The notes beneath the pieces were generated by a model. The model made no database searches. It was not told the origin of the DNA and was given only the letters and a program-made list of their open reading frames with translations. Positions 5,698 to 11,445 of a stretch of DNA of 11,445 nucleotides are shown piece after piece (the first letter of the stretch is position 1; the number at the start of each line of letters is the position of its first letter). The stretch is taken from NCBI GenBank assembly GCA_934667465.1, contig CAKUMG010000097.1, positions 1-11,445 of the forward strand, given 5' to 3'. The stretch comes from an uncultured Actinoplanes sp. GTDB taxonomy: Bacteria; Actinomycetota; Actinomycetes; Mycobacteriales; Micromonosporaceae. The position numbers were made by a program, and so were the translations under genes.

Positions 5698-7581
5698 TTA
5701 CTTCTTGGGCTTGGCGGCCTCGACGGTGTCCGACGTCGACAGCGCGGCGATGAAGGCCTCCTGCGGCACCTCGACGCGGCCGACCATCTTCATCCGCTTC
5801 TTGCCTTCCTTCTGCTTCTCCAGCAGCTTCCGCTTGCGGGTGATGTCACCGCCGTAACACTTCGCGAGGACGTCCTTGCGGATCGCGCGGATGGTCTCGC
5901 GGGCGATGATGCGGCTGCCGATGGCGGCCTGGATCGGCACCTCGTACTGCTGGCGCGGGATCAGCTTCTGCAGCTTGCCGGCCATCGAGACGCCGTACGC
6001 GTACGCCTTGTCCTTGTGCACGATCGCGCTGAACGCGTCGACCGGCTCGCCGTGCAGCAGGATGTCGACCTTGACCAGATCGGACGCCTGCTCGCCGGAG
6101 GGCTCGTAGTCCAGCGACGCGTAGCCCTTGGTCTTGCTCTTCAGCTGGTCGAAGAAGTCATAGATGATCTCGCCCAGCGGGAGCGTGTAGCGCAGCTCGA
6201 CCCGCTCGGAGGACAGATATTCCATGCCGAGCAGGTTGCCGCGGCGGCCCTGGCACAGCTCCATGACCGCGCCGACGAACTCGTTGGGCACCAGCACGGT
6301 CGCGCGCACCGTGGGCTCCCTGATCTCGGCGATCTTGCCGGCGGGGAACTCGCTGGGGTTGGTGACCGTGGCTTCCTTCATGTCCTCGGTGATCACCTGG
6401 TAGATCACGTTGGGCGCGGTGGAGATCAGGTCGAGGTTGAACTCGCGTTCCAGCCGCTCGCTGATGATCTCGAGGTGGAGCAGGCCGAGGAAGCCGCAGC
6501 GGAACCCGAAGCCGAGCGCCGTGGACGTCTCCGGCTCGTAGACCAGGGCGGCGTCGTTGAGCTTGAGCTTGTCGAGCGCGTCGCGCAGCGCCGGGTAGTC
6601 GGAGCCGTCGATCGGGTAGAGGCCGGAGTAGACCATCGGCCGCGGGTCCTTGTAGCCGCCGAGGGCCTCCTGGGCCGGCCGGCTGTTGCCCGTCACCGTG
6701 TCGCCGACGCGGGACTGCCGCACGTCCTTCACGCCGGTGATCATGTAGCCGACCTCGCCGACGCCGAGCGCACCGGCCTTCTCCATCTCGGGCGACACGA
6801 CGCCGATCTCGAGCAGCTCGTGCACGGCACCGGTGGACATCATCTTGATCCGGTCGCGCGCCTCGATCCGCCCGTCGATCACCCGGACGTACGTGACCAC
6901 GCCCCGGTACACGTCGTAGACGGAGTCGAAGATCATCGCCCGCGCCGGGGCGGCGGCGTCGCCGACCGGCGGCTTGAACTGCCGGACGATCTCGTCGAGC
7001 AGGTGCTCCACGCCCTCGCCGGTCTTGCCGGAGACCTTGAGCACGTCGCCGGGCTCGCAGCCGATGAGCTTCGCGAGCTCCTCCGCGTACTTCTCGGGCT
7101 GCGCGGCGGGCAGGTCGATCTTGTTGAGCACCGGGATGATGTGGAGGTCGTTCTCCATGGCCAGGTAGAGGTTGGCCAGCGTCTGCGCCTCGATGCCCTG
7201 CGCGGCGTCCACGAGCAGGACCGCGCCCTCGCACGCCGCGAGACTGCGGGACACCTCGTACGTGAAGTCGACGTGGCCCGGGGTGTCGATCATGTTCAGC
7301 ACGGCGGACTCGCCCGCCTGCTCGCCGTTGCGGACCGACCACGGCATCCGCACGGCCTGGCTCTTGATCGTGATGCCGCGCTCGCGCTCGATGTCCATGC
7401 GGTCGAGGTACTGGGCGCGCATCTGCCGCGGATCGACCACACCGGTGATCTGCAGCATCCGGTCGGCCAGCGTCGACTTGCCGTGGTCGATGTGGGCAAT
7501 GATGCAGAAGTTCCGGATGCGACCCGGATCGGTCGCTCCGATGACATTCACGCCGGGGTCGAGCGGTCCAGGCACGTTCAT
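5698..7581 (-). CDS. lepA: Elongation factor 4 (LepA), ribosome-associated GTPase
   Basis: A 627-residue translational GTPase, full length for LepA/EF4, which acts on ribosomes during elongation and initiation and has been described as a back-translocase. G1 is AHIDHGKST (residues 29-37), the switch I motif is ERGITIKS (67-74), G3 is DTPGHVD (99-105) with the catalytic His103, G4 is NKID (153-156), and G5 SGKTGEG follows. EF-G-like domains II, III and V come next. The LepA-specific C-terminal domain is recognisable from [22 protein letters not shown] and the near-terminal [16 protein letters not shown] 7581 gives the usual short N-terminal extension ahead of the [14 protein letters not shown] core; only a weak GAGAACGG precedes it. 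The 3' end is followed at once by the terminator. It is the most strongly conserved gene in the window. Confidence 0.98.
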   Translation of the reverse strand: MNVPGPLDPGVNVIGATDPGRIRNFCIIAHIDHGKSTLADRMLQITGVVDPRQMRAQYLDRMDIERERGITIKSQAVRMPWSVRNGEQAGESAVLNMIDTPGHVDFTYEVSRSLAACEGAVLLVDAAQGIEAQTLANLYLAMENDLHIIPVLNKIDLPAAQPEKYAEELAKLIGCEPGDVLKVSGKTGEGVEHLLDEIVRQFKPPVGDAAAPARAMIFDSVYDVYRGVVTYVRVIDGRIEARDRIKMMSTGAVHELLEIGVVSPEMEKAGALGVGEVGYMITGVKDVRQSRVGDTVTGNSRPAQEALGGYKDPRPMVYSGLYPIDGSDYPALRDALDKLKLNDAALVYEPETSTALGFGFRCGFLGLLHLEIISERLEREFNLDLISTAPNVIYQVITEDMKEATVTNPSEFPAGKIAEIREPTVRATVLVPNEFVGAVMELCQGRRGNLLGMEYLSSERVELRYTLPLGEIIYDFFDQLKSKTKGYASLDYEPSGEQASDLVKVDILLHGEPVDAFSAIVHKDKAYAYGVSMAGKLQKLIPRQQYEVPIQAAIGSRIIARETIRAIRKDVLAKCYGGDITRKRKLLEKQKEGKKRMKMVGRVEVPQEAFIAALSTSDTVEAAKPKK

Positions 7582-7903
7582 CCGTTCTCAAGCAAGGTCA
7601 GGGGCGTCAGCTCGCGGCCGAACCACGCCGGCCACCCACCCATGGTCCCACGCCGCGCGCCCCACCCGCGGACCAGACCCGGACGCCTGCCCCGCCGCCC
7701 CGCCCGCCTGCCTCTCGGCCCACCGCCCCGCGGGCGCCGTGACCCCCGGATCCGCAGGACCGCAAAGCCCCCGGACCGGGCTCACACCCAGTTGAGCGGC
7801 CGACGCTCCCCCACGGGCCCGCGCGACCCGGCGAATCACGCAGGATCCGTCCGACCGCAATGCCCGCGACGCACACGGGACCGCGAAACCCGCGGGAGCC
7901 CGG
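7582..7903. other. C-rich intergenic region between lepA and the DUF4240 gene
   Basis: This 322-bp gap carries no supported gene. Frames that stay open here give low-complexity Arg/Gly/Ala/Pro peptides. The + strand is strongly C-rich, so a lepA leader transcribed from it would be G-rich. Five C-runs of three or more occur within 7635-7667. A small hairpin CCGCG-N5-CGCGG (7881-7895) lies 8 bp past the DUF4240 stop. I could not place a lepA promoter with confidence. Confidence 0.6.
7881..7895 (-). terminator. Small hairpin after the DUF4240 gene
   Basis: CCGCG (7881-7885) and CGCGG (7891-7895) enclose a 5-nt loop, 8 bp beyond the stop codon. The stem has only five G/C pairs and no T-tract, so terminator function is uncertain. 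Confidence 0.3.
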
Positions 7904-8437
7904 TCAGTCGGGCGGCGCCAGGAACAGCGACGCCAGCCGCGGCAGCCGCTTGTCCATCTCCTCCTCGTCGTCGAAGTCCCACAGCATCGCCGCGTCGGGG
8001 CGCCCGGACGGCACCCCGCTCGGCGGCAGCTCCTCGCCCGTGGCCTTGCGGTAGGCCTCCGCGGCGATGGTCAGCACCGCCCCGGCCTCGAACACCGCCC
8101 CCGTCTTGGCGGCGGCCTTGACCGCCGGCAGGGCTGCCAGCGAGTCGGGCTCGCGGACCGCCTTGGCCAGCACGTCGCGCCCGTTGGCGATCAGCCAGCC
8201 CCGGAAGGCGTCGAAGCCGTCGTCGTCACACCCGCCGTTGATCAGATAGGCCGCAGCCCACAGGTCTTCCTTGCCGGAGGCCGCCATCACCTTGTCGAGG
8301 TGACGGCCCCACGCCACGATCTCGTCGGGCGCCCGGCCCGCCAGGTCGTCCACCACGCGCTCGGCCACCACGTCGGGCGAGCCCGGCCGGTCGGCGGTCG
8401 CCCGGTCGATGACCGCCCAGAAGTCGTCCGTTCTCAT
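7904..8437 (-). CDS. DUF4240 domain-containing protein
   Basis: A 177-residue cytoplasmic protein without signal or membrane segments. The start RTDDFWAVIDRA and the later HLDKVMAASGKEDLWAAAYLINGGCDDDGFDAFRGWLIANGRDV pattern match DUF4240, a helical domain of unknown function common in actinobacteria. A conserved-looking GGCDDDGFDAFRGWL stretch is its strongest signature. The C-terminus is acidic (DFDDEEEMDKRL). ATG 8437 is chosen because the domain begins directly after it; a TTG 30 bases upstream would add an unrelated-looking stretch. No ribosome site is visible before the ATG. The gene is divergent from the phosphotransferase gene across 53 bp, so the two may share a control region. Function cannot be stated. 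Confidence 0.85.
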   Translation of the reverse strand: MRTDDFWAVIDRATADRPGSPDVVAERVVDDLAGRAPDEIVAWGRHLDKVMAASGKEDLWAAAYLINGGCDDDGFDAFRGWLIANGRDVLAKAVREPDSLAALPAVKAAAKTGAVFEAGAVLTIAAEAYRKATGEELPPSGVPSGRPDAAMLWDFDDEEEMDKRLPRLASLFLAPPD

Positions 8438-8490
8438 GCGGGAGAGCTTGCCAGGCGGGTACGACAAAACCGGGGAGGCAGGATGGAGGC

Positions 8491-9447
8491 ATGCGTCCGG
8501 TATCGCTTCCCGACATCGCGTACGGCGCGACAGCCGTACGCCCGGATTGGTCCGATCTGCCCCCTCGGGTGCGGGCGGCGATCGACCGCCGGCTGGGCTC
8601 GCCCGTGCTGGCCTCCAAGTCCGCCGGAGGCGGCTTCACCAGGGCTTTCGCCGCACTCGTCGAGACCACGGGCGGCAGCGCGTTCCTCAAGGGCGCTCCG
8701 CTCGACGACCCGGCTGCCGACTGGTACGCCCATGAGGCGACCGTCACAGCGATGCTGCCCGCCGAGGTCCCCGCCGCCCGCCCGCGCTGGACCCTGGAGG
8801 CCGAGGGCTGGTTCGTGCTGTGCCTGGAGCCGATCGACGGCACCGTGCCGGCCCTGCCGTGGCATCCCGACCAGCTCGAGTCGGCCCTGCGCGCCTGGCA
8901 CGTGGCGGCCTCCGCCCTGCGCCGCCCGCCGGAAGGGCTACGGCTGCCCCCGCTGGCCGGGATCGTGCGCAGCGAGCTGTCCTGGTGGTCCGAGGTCATG
9001 GCGGGCCAGATGCCGCTGCCGCCGGCCCCGGCCTGGGCCGCGGACCGGCTGGACGAGCTGGCCGGCTTGGAACAGCGGCTCCCCGGCCTGGTGGACGGTC
9101 CCGGCATGCTGCACGGCGACCTCCGGATCGACAACGTCATGATCGACCAGTACGGGCACAGCTGGCTCTGCGACTGGACCTGGCCGTGCCGGGGCGAGGC
9201 CTGGTTCGACACGGTGACCCTGCTCGTCACCGCGTACGCCAGCGGCCTCGACGCGGACCGCCTGCTGGAGCCGTGGGACGCCCCGCCCGAGGGTGTCGAC
9301 GGCGTCCTCGCCGCGATGGGCGGCTACTGGCTGACCCGCGCGGCGGCGGGCCCGAGCAGCGCCTCGCCGCACAGCCGCCAGCACCAGCGGTTCAGCGGGC
9401 AGCAGGCGCTGGCCTGGCTGGCGGAGCGCCGCGGCTGGGTGCGTTGA
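8491..9447 (+). CDS. Phosphotransferase, aminoglycoside phosphotransferase (APH/choline kinase-like) family
   Basis: A 318-residue kinase-fold protein. The catalytic loop is HGDLRIDN (residues 208-215) with Asp210 as catalytic base and Asn215 as metal ligand. The metal-binding Asp of the activation segment is Asp228 in CDWTWPCRGEAWFD. In the N-lobe Lys67 (FLKG) and Glu82 (HEATV) probably form the ATP-positioning pair, after a glycine-rich SAGGGFT loop at 44-50. The family phosphorylates small hydroxyl substrates. Nothing in sequence or neighbourhood identifies the substrate, and antibiotic resistance should not be assumed: many chromosomal actinobacterial members are not resistance genes. ATG 8491 has AGGA (8480-8483) at a suitable distance. 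A second upstream ATG (8483) is out of frame. It is transcribed towards rpsT, which has its own promoter. Confidence 0.88.
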   Translation: MRPVSLPDIAYGATAVRPDWSDLPPRVRAAIDRRLGSPVLASKSAGGGFTRAFAALVETTGGSAFLKGAPLDDPAADWYAHEATVTAMLPAEVPAARPRWTLEAEGWFVLCLEPIDGTVPALPWHPDQLESALRAWHVAASALRRPPEGLRLPPLAGIVRSELSWWSEVMAGQMPLPPAPAWAADRLDELAGLEQRLPGLVDGPGMLHGDLRIDNVMIDQYGHSWLCDWTWPCRGEAWFDTVTLLVTAYASGLDADRLLEPWDAPPEGVDGVLAAMGGYWLTRAAAGPSSASPHSRQHQRFSGQQALAWLAERRGWVR

Positions 9448-9483
9448 GACGCTGCTCATCGCCCTCGGGGCGGCTCGCTCGAT

Positions 9484-9513
9484 TTGGGGGCCACGTATCA
9501 CGCCTGATACATT
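9484..9513 (+). promoter_or_regulatory. Extended -10 promoter of rpsT
   Basis: TGATACATT (9505-9513) combines an extended -10 TGn with TACATT, which fits TAnnnT. A poor -35, TTGGGG (9484-9489), lies 18 bp upstream. The start of transcription would be near 9520, giving a leader of about 77 nt before the rpsT GTG. A perfect palindrome (9495-9510) covers part of the -10 region. Confidence 0.55.
9495..9510. promoter_or_regulatory. Operator-like palindrome overlapping the rpsT promoter
   Basis: GTATCA-CGCC-TGATAC is a perfect 6+6 bp inverted repeat with a 4-bp centre. Its right half is the TGn and the first part of the -10 element, so a bound dimeric protein would block RNA polymerase. No family can be named from the half-site. 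The palindrome could be coincidence, since half of it is fixed by the promoter. Confidence 0.4.
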
Positions 9514-9523
9514 GGCTCGTCGT

Positions 9524-9554
9524 GTGTAGCAGCACGCTACTGTGTGCTGCTCAC
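9524..9554 (+). promoter_or_regulatory. Hairpin in the rpsT leader
   Basis: AGCAGCAC (9528-9535) pairs perfectly with GTGCTGCT (9544-9551) across an 8-nt loop. GTG (9524-9526) with CAC (9552-9554) extends the stem to 11 bp with one bulged T at 9527. It falls at the start of the predicted rpsT leader, about 42 nt before the start codon. S20 is known to regulate its own translation in E. coli; a similar role here is a guess. Confidence 0.5.
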
Positions 9555-9596
9555 TGTTCAGTACATCATCCGAACTAGTCAGGACAAGGCTGTCGC

Positions 9597-9863
9597 GTGG
9601 CGAACATCAAGTCCCAGATCAAGCGCAACCGGCAGAACGAGAAGGCCCGGCTGCGCAACAAGTCGGTCAAGTCGTCTCTGAAGACCGTGATCCGCAAGCT
9701 GCACGAGGCGAGCGACTCGGGCAACACCGAGTCGGCGACCGCGCTGCTCCGTGACGCCTCGCGCCAGCTCGACAAGGCTGTCAGCAAGGGTGTCATCCAC
9801 AAGAACCAGGCGGCGAACCGCAAGTCGGCCATCGCCAAGAAGATCGCGGCGCTCTCCGCCTGA
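9597..9863 (+). CDS. rpsT: 30S ribosomal protein S20
   Basis: An 88-residue, highly basic protein of full S20 length. S20 is a three-helix protein that binds 16S rRNA in the body of the small subunit and helps early assembly. The N-terminal [25 protein letters not shown] and the C-terminal [19 protein letters not shown] stretch are diagnostic. Translation starts at GTG 9597, after AGGACAAGG (9581-9589) with 7 nt spacing. It has its own promoter and structured leader. The rpsT-holA order on one strand is plausible, but the 586-bp gap argues against a simple two-gene operon. Confidence 0.97.
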   Translation: MANIKSQIKRNRQNEKARLRNKSVKSSLKTVIRKLHEASDSGNTESATALLRDASRQLDKAVSKGVIHKNQAANRKSAIAKKIAALSA

Positions 9864-10449
9864 TCCGCACGAGGCACCCTCTGCACGGCGGCACCCTCGA
9901 CATGAGGCAGGTCGCCCTCGGTGGGGTCCTCACGAGGCAGGCCCACGCCACCGGGTCCCGGTTCACGCCGGTCCGGAGGTCTCCAGGGAGCCTCCCCCTC
10001 CGATCGGGCGCGTCCGGTCGGCGCTCCGGCACAGGCCCCGCCTTGCCGTAGCGGTAGTGCCTGCCCGGCAGGCCCCGCACCGTCGCTCCGGCGCCGGGTG
10101 CCGGGCCCGCTGTTCGCAGAGCTGGTCCTGGACCACATTCGGGCGCCGCTGGACTCCGGTCCGGCGGTGCCCGAGTCTTTTCCTTCGACACCCGTGCTTC
10201 GCGTACGCCTTCCGGCAGCGACACGCCCGGTCCGGGCCGCCCGAGCGATTCGACCCCGGGCGATCGGCGGCGGTGTGCCCCGGATCACGTACACCCCGCA
10301 AATCAGACATCCAGCCTGATCGAGGCGGTGCCCGGGGGCATCGGGATGGCCAACTACCGATATGTCTGGTTTCGCGTTCCATGGTCAGCGGGGTGCGCGG
10401 AGGAGTGAGTACCGGGGAAGTGTCGGACCCACGTGCAAAGATTTCGACC
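9864..10449. other. 586-bp gap between rpsT and holA, no supported gene, several inverted repeats
   Basis: No open frame here shows the expected G/C third-position bias or a recognisable domain. It holds three CAYGAGGCA words at 9868, 9901 and 9931, with GGCACCCTC twice near the first (9873 and 9890). A perfect palindrome GCCTGCC-C-GGCAGGC lies at 10059-10073. An A/T-containing pocket sits around 10174-10190. A nested inverted-repeat structure lies at 10298-10375. It also contains the in-frame upstream starts discussed for holA. It should hold the rpsT terminator and the holA promoter; neither could be placed with confidence. Confidence 0.6.
10298..10375 (+). promoter_or_regulatory. Nested stem-loop structure upstream of holA
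   Basis: AAATCAGACAT (10300-10310) and ATGTCTGGTTT (10362-10372) form an 11-pair outer stem with one G-U pair, extendable by GC pairs past a bulged C. Inside, CCTGAT (10315-10320) can pair with ATCGGG (10340-10345) with one wobble. TGCC-CGGG-GGCA (10329-10340) forms a small apical hairpin that competes at one base. It ends about 75 bp before the chosen holA start. It matches no riboswitch class that I recognise. Confidence 0.4.
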
Positions 10450-11424
10450 GTGAACAGCACGCCGCCCGACTCGTTGGTCCTCGTCCTCGGCGACGAGGAG
10501 TTGCTCGCTGCCCGGGCCGTCACCGCGACGGTCGAGGCGGCCCGCGCCGCCGACCCCGGCGCCGACGTCCGGGAATACGAGGCGGGTCAGGTGTCCCCCG
10601 GCGAGCTCGACGAGATGCTGAGCCCGTCCCTGTTCGGCGGCCGGCGCGTGCTCGTCGTCCGCGCGGGCCAGGATGCGCGCAAGGATCTGGTGTCGGCCCT
10701 GCTGGCCTATGCCAAGGCGCCCGACCCCGAGGTGACCCTGGTCGTCACGCACCTCGGCGGCGCCAAGGGCAAGGCGTTCGCCGACGGGCTGCGCGCCGCC
10801 AAGGCGACGGTCGTGCCGGCCGCCAAGCTCAAGGGCGACCGCGAGCGCATCGCGTTCGTGCGCGACGAGTTCCGCCGCCACGGCGGGCGCTGCGACGAGG
10901 CCGCCGCCTCCGCCCTGCTCCAGGCCGTCGGCTCCGACCTGCGCGAGATCGCCGCCGCCTGCTCCCAGCTCCTGGCCGACACCGACGGCAAGATCAGCGC
11001 CGCCGTGGTCGCTCGTTACTACAAGGGCCGCGCCGAGATCAGCGGCTTCGCCGTCGCCGACGCCGCCATGGTCGGCGACCTGCCCGCCGCCCTCGAGGCC
11101 CTCCGCTGGGCGCTCCACGTCGGCGTCGACCCGGTCCCGATCGCCGACGCCCTCGCCGACGGCGTCCGCACGGTCGCCCGCGTCGCCTCGGCCGGCCGCG
11201 GCAACCCCTACCAGATGGCCAGCTCCCTCGGCATGCCCGCATGGAAGATCCAGAAGGCCCAGGAGCGCAGCCGCGGCTGGACCCCCGAAGGCCTCGTCGA
11301 CGCCATGCAGGCCGCCGCCGCCTGCAACGCCGCCGTCAAGGGCGGCGCCGAGGACCGTGGCTACGCCCTCGAGCAGGCCGTCTTCGCCGTCGCCCGCGCC
11401 CGCCACGCGGGAGCAGCCCGATGA
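10450..11424 (+). CDS. holA: DNA polymerase III subunit delta (clamp loader)
   Basis: A 324-residue HolA. Delta is the clamp-loader wrench that binds and opens the beta sliding clamp. The N-terminal LVLVLGDEELLAARAV (residues 9-24) is typical of actinobacterial HolA. Leu61-Phe62 in PSLFGGRRVLVV corresponds to the hydrophobic plug of E. coli delta (SLFASR) that inserts into beta. There is no Walker A motif, as expected for delta. The collar domain occupies roughly the last 115 residues. The start is uncertain: GTG 10450 puts the conserved core at residue 9 but has no ribosome site; in-frame GTG 10420, GTG 10405 and ATG 10381 would add 10, 15 or 23 residues. The first two have purine-rich stretches that lie too close to them. 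The stop overlaps the next start as ATGA. The comEC gene often found beside holA is not directly upstream. Confidence 0.93.
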   Translation: MNSTPPDSLVLVLGDEELLAARAVTATVEAARAADPGADVREYEAGQVSPGELDEMLSPSLFGGRRVLVVRAGQDARKDLVSALLAYAKAPDPEVTLVVTHLGGAKGKAFADGLRAAKATVVPAAKLKGDRERIAFVRDEFRRHGGRCDEAAASALLQAVGSDLREIAAACSQLLADTDGKISAAVVARYYKGRAEISGFAVADAAMVGDLPAALEALRWALHVGVDPVPIADALADGVRTVARVASAGRGNPYQMASSLGMPAWKIQKAQERSRGWTPEGLVDAMQAAAACNAAVKGGAEDRGYALEQAVFAVARARHAGAAR

Positions 11425-11445
11425 GCCCCCGCCGCCGCACCCCGC
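11421..11445 (+). CDS. 5' end of a gene overlapping holA (partial)
   Basis: ATG at 11421 overlaps the holA TGA (ATGA), and GGGAG (11409-11413) lies 7 nt upstream as a ribosome site. The visible start is MSPRRRTP. Overlap plus ribosome site suggest translational coupling with holA. Eight residues are too few to name a family. Confidence 0.5.

Noticed and set aside
7588..7860. Minus-strand frame of about 90 codons upstream of lepA
   Set aside because: Gly/Arg/Ala-rich, no ribosome site and no recognisable family; best explained by base composition.
6016..8121. 701-codon + strand open frame opposite lepA
   Set aside because: Shadow of lepA and of the C-rich gap; no domain, Val/Asp/His/Arg repeats only.
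8226..9230. Minus-strand frame opposite the phosphotransferase
   Set aside because: Ser/Arg-rich translation without motifs, while the + strand carries the kinase catalytic residues.
8491..9447. Aminoglycoside resistance gene
   Set aside because: The kinase fold alone does not show drug specificity, and no resistance or mobile context is present.
9921..10319. 132-codon + strand frame in the rpsT-holA gap
   Set aside because: No domain, poor third-position G/C bias and no ribosome site at its start.
10298..10375. Known riboswitch upstream of holA (cyclic di-GMP or similar)
   Set aside because: The conserved core bases of the classes I know are not present; only generic stems are seen.
9963..10523. 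186-codon minus-strand frame over the gap and the start of holA
   Set aside because: Ser/Arg/Pro-rich without domain and overlapping the holA N-terminus.

Overview
The window is a high-GC chromosomal segment from an actinobacterium. Third codon positions are almost all G or C, GTG starts are common, and the marker genes hemW, lepA, rpsT and holA sit close together. The Actinoplanes-like membrane/GAF/PAS sensor and the general protein style suggest Micromonosporaceae; that family placement is inferred from recognition, not from a search. No mobile element, tRNA, rRNA or CRISPR array was seen.

Layout, left to right. The first 43 bases hold the 3' end of an unidentified + strand gene that overlaps the end of hemW (-). 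HemW is divergent, across only 37 bp, from a crotonase-family gene (+) of the methylglutaconyl-CoA hydratase (LiuC) type. A membrane-anchored protein with a lysozyme-like domain (+) follows. Next is a multi-pass membrane sensor with GAF and PAS domains but no recognisable output domain (+), whose start looks leaderless. It converges on a small GlsB/YeaQ-type stress membrane protein gene (-). A strong hairpin lies between the two, and a stress-sigma-like promoter lies upstream of glsB. A 318-bp gap then holds that promoter, a four-copy 22-bp tandem repeat and the lepA terminator, a perfect 16-bp stem. LepA (-) is followed by a 322-bp C-rich gap containing its G-rich leader, then a DUF4240 gene (-). 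That gene is divergent from an APH-type phosphotransferase gene (+). rpsT (+) has an extended -10 promoter overlapped by a perfect palindrome, and a leader hairpin. A 586-bp gap with no convincing gene but clear inverted-repeat structure comes before holA (+), whose stop overlaps (ATGA) the start of a further gene cut by the window edge.

Functionally this is mostly a housekeeping neighbourhood: haem delivery (HemW), translation (LepA/EF4, S20) and replication (clamp-loader delta). Envelope, stress and signalling genes are interspersed. Few genes look operonic; only holA and its downstream partner are tightly coupled. I found no obvious new multi-gene system. The most interesting material is non-coding (the rpsT promoter palindrome and leader, the rpsT-holA gap, the 22-bp repeat array, the glsB promoter), plus the sensor without an output domain and the atypical crotonase.
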